From JALZAA01 sp035938395 (lineage in GTDB: Bacteria; Actinomycetota; Acidimicrobiia; IMCC26256; JACDBD01): 14,367 nt of DNA. The notes under the pieces are model-generated. The model worked only from the letters and a program-made list of their open reading frames with translations. It was not told the origin of the DNA and did no database searches. The DNA is taken from NCBI GenBank assembly GCA_035938395.1, contig DASZGY010000102.1:1-14367 (forward strand), given 5' to 3'. Positions 12,962-14,367 of the stretch are shown here, piece by piece. The position numbers and the translations under genes were made by a program. How positions within the stretch are numbered: position 1 is the first letter of the stretch; each line of letters opens with the position of its first letter.

Positions 12962-13795
12962 GTGCCCACCCCCGACGCCGCCCTGCTCGCCGGCAAGGTC
13001 GCGGTCGTGACCGGGGGTGGGGGCGGCATCGGACGCGCGATCTCCGAGACCTTCGCCGCCCACGGCGCGAAGGTCGTCGTCGCCGAGATCGACGGCGACC
13101 GCGCCGCCGAGACCGTCGCCGTGATCCGAGCCGGCGGCGGTGACGCGCTGGCGCAGCCCGTCGACGTTCGCCATCGCGACGAGGTGGCGTCGCTGGCCGA
13201 CAGGACGATCGCGGAGTACGGCCGCGTCGACGTGCTCGTCAACAACGTAGGGCACTACCTCTACCGCGGCCTGCGGTTCCTCGACACCGACGAGGAGCAC
13301 TGGGACTCGCTGTATGCGGTCAACCTCCGCCACATGTTCCTGTGCACGAAGGCGTTCGCGCCCCGGATGATCGAGCAGGCCGACGGCGGCAGCATCGTCA
13401 ACGTCTCGACCGTGGAGGCGTTCCGCGGCATCCCGATGCAGGTCGTGTACTCGGCGTTCAAGGCCGGCGTGGTCCAGTTCACGAAGAGCCTCGCCCTCGA
13501 CCTCGGCGGCGACGGGATCAGGGTCAACGCGATCGCGCCCGACCTGACCCAGACGATCCAGGTCCCCTACGACCGGTGGGTCCCCGAGGGACAGGAGCAC
13601 CTCATCCCGCGCTGGGTGCCCGTCGGCCGGTTCGGGACGCCGGACGACATCGCCGGGGTGGCGTTGTTCCTGGCGTCGGACCTGTCGGCGTTCGTGACCG
13701 GCAGCACCGTCCACGCCGACGGCGGGAGCCTCGCCGCCGGCGGTTGGTACCGCACCGAGCGCGGCGGCTGGACGAACCGCCCACTCAATCCCTAG
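12962..13795 (+). CDS. Short-chain dehydrogenase/reductase (SDR), classical type
   Basis: A 277-residue oxidoreductase with the full classical SDR set: cofactor motif TGGGGGIG (17-24), NNVG (94-97), structural Asn121, and the active-site Ser149, Tyr163 and Lys167 (YSAFK). An acidic residue after the second strand (AEID) points to NAD rather than NADP. The C-terminal part has the usual GRFGTPDDIAGVALFLASD and the final TGSTVHADGG. The ~25-residue tail is unusual, rich in Gly, Trp and Arg. The GTG start is the only one that leaves a normal N-terminus, though its ribosome site is weak; translational coupling to pepF 22 bases upstream is likely. The substrate cannot be told from sequence. Confidence 0.92.
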   Translation: MPTPDAALLAGKVAVVTGGGGGIGRAISETFAAHGAKVVVAEIDGDRAAETVAVIRAGGGDALAQPVDVRHRDEVASLADRTIAEYGRVDVLVNNVGHYLYRGLRFLDTDEEHWDSLYAVNLRHMFLCTKAFAPRMIEQADGGSIVNVSTVEAFRGIPMQVVYSAFKAGVVQFTKSLALDLGGDGIRVNAIAPDLTQTIQVPYDRWVPEGQEHLIPRWVPVGRFGTPDDIAGVALFLASDLSAFVTGSTVHADGGSLAAGGWYRTERGGWTNRPLNP

Positions 13796-13804
13796 TCGGA
13801 AGCG

Positions 13805-14367
13805 CTACGCGAGACCCGCCATCGCCGCGAACGCGCGCAGCTCGCGCGAGATATCCGGGCCCATCGGCGCGTAGAGAATCTCCGTCGCGCCGGCCGCCTC
13901 GAGCTCGTCGAGCCGTCCCCGCAGCTGGTTTCGCGTCCCGGTCCACGTGAAGGCGGCGAGAGTGTGCCCGTCGAGGAGCGGCGCGTCGCGTTCGGTGACG
14001 CGCACGAGGTGGTCCTCGTGCACCGTGAGATGGCGCACGCTCTCCGGGACGCCCTCGACTTCAGCCCGCCATTCCGGTCCGCCCGGCAGCGAATCGACGG
14101 CGGCCGGGTCCGCTTCGTACATCCCGTGATACACGACGGTGAGCGCGGGGCCGGCGGCTTCGAGCGCGCGCGGCGACGTCGGCGGCTCGCCTTCGTCGAG
14201 CACGGTCCCGAACGCGAGCACGGCGCACCAGTCGAACTCGGGTTGCCCGGAGCCGATCGTCATGACGCCGTCGCCGAGCTGCTTCGCCACCTGCAGCCCT
14301 CTCGGCCCGTTGGCGGCCACGAGGATCGGCACGTCGATCGGCCGCGCGGGCACGAACCCTGCCGGCG
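13805..14367 (-). CDS. Luciferase-like (LLM class) flavin/F420-dependent oxidoreductase, C-terminal part
   Basis: The C-terminal 187 codons of a gene whose start lies beyond the right edge; the frame stays open to base 14367 and reads PAGFVPARPIDVPILVAANGP at the boundary. The segment VPILVAANGPRGLQVAKQLGDGVM is the typical late barrel strand of the luciferase-like monooxygenase fold, and EILYAPMGPDISRELRAFAAM is a typical C-terminal helix. Many actinobacterial members use coenzyme F420, others FMN; the deciding N-terminal residues are not in view. It converges on the SDR gene with only nine bases between stop codons and no visible terminator. Confidence 0.85.
   Translation of the reverse strand, partial: PAGFVPARPIDVPILVAANGPRGLQVAKQLGDGVMTIGSGQPEFDWCAVLAFGTVLDEGEPPTSPRALEAAGPALTVVYHGMYEADPAAVDSLPGGPEWRAEVEGVPESVRHLTVHEDHLVRVTERDAPLLDGHTLAAFTWTGTRNQLRGRLDELEAAGATEILYAPMGPDISRELRAFAAMAGLA

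Overview
The window is about 14.4 kb of very GC-rich DNA with ten protein genes: eight complete ones and two (lexA on the left, a luciferase-like oxidoreductase on the right) that run off the ends. It looks like the chromosome of an actinomycete. The evidence is the gene order lexA / LysM protein / nrdR, which matches the mycobacterial arrangement around lexA; several genes that start almost on top of their -10 hexamer (leaderless style); SOS boxes of the CGAAC-N4-GTTCG type; a class II HelD; and an F420-type luciferase-like protein. A deep-branching group such as Acidimicrobiia is a guess, not something the sequence proves. I see no phage, transposon, plasmid, CRISPR or tRNA features.

Left part (1-4838), DNA damage and DNA precursor supply. 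lexA (minus strand) and a small membrane LysM protein (plus strand, a candidate SOS division inhibitor of the YneA/ChiZ type) diverge from a 425-base control region. This region carries four LexA-type boxes and two outward promoters, one box inside each promoter spacer. The lexA leader holds a tandem array of GC-rich hairpins, and the LysM leader holds two long hairpins. nrdR follows the LysM gene and appears to be translated from a leaderless GTG. A hairpin, a strong promoter with a symmetric operator between -35 and -10, possible NrdR boxes and four exact-period 11-bp repeats then precede nrdJ, the adenosylcobalamin-dependent ribonucleotide reductase.

Middle part (4839-8611), apparently unrelated housekeeping or metabolic genes in alternating orientation: a class III adenylate/guanylate cyclase with a helical N-terminal region (minus), a PIG-L zinc deacetylase (plus), a zinc alcohol dehydrogenase (minus) and a histidine phosphatase (plus). 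Both divergent gene pairs share short promoter regions, and a hairpin with a GCGA loop separates the convergent PIG-L and dehydrogenase genes.

Right part (8612-14367): a HelD RNA polymerase-recycling ATPase, an M3-family oligoendopeptidase F, an SDR oxidoreductase close behind it, and convergent with these the partial luciferase-like protein. Two copies of a 50-bp hairpin repeat (47/50 identical) lie directly behind nrdJ and behind helD, in the same orientation relative to the upstream gene.

No single undescribed multi-gene system is evident. The most interesting material is non-coding: the double SOS promoter region with its structured leaders, the nrdJ control region, and the 3'-end hairpin repeat family. 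All family assignments come from reading motifs by eye; no database search was possible.
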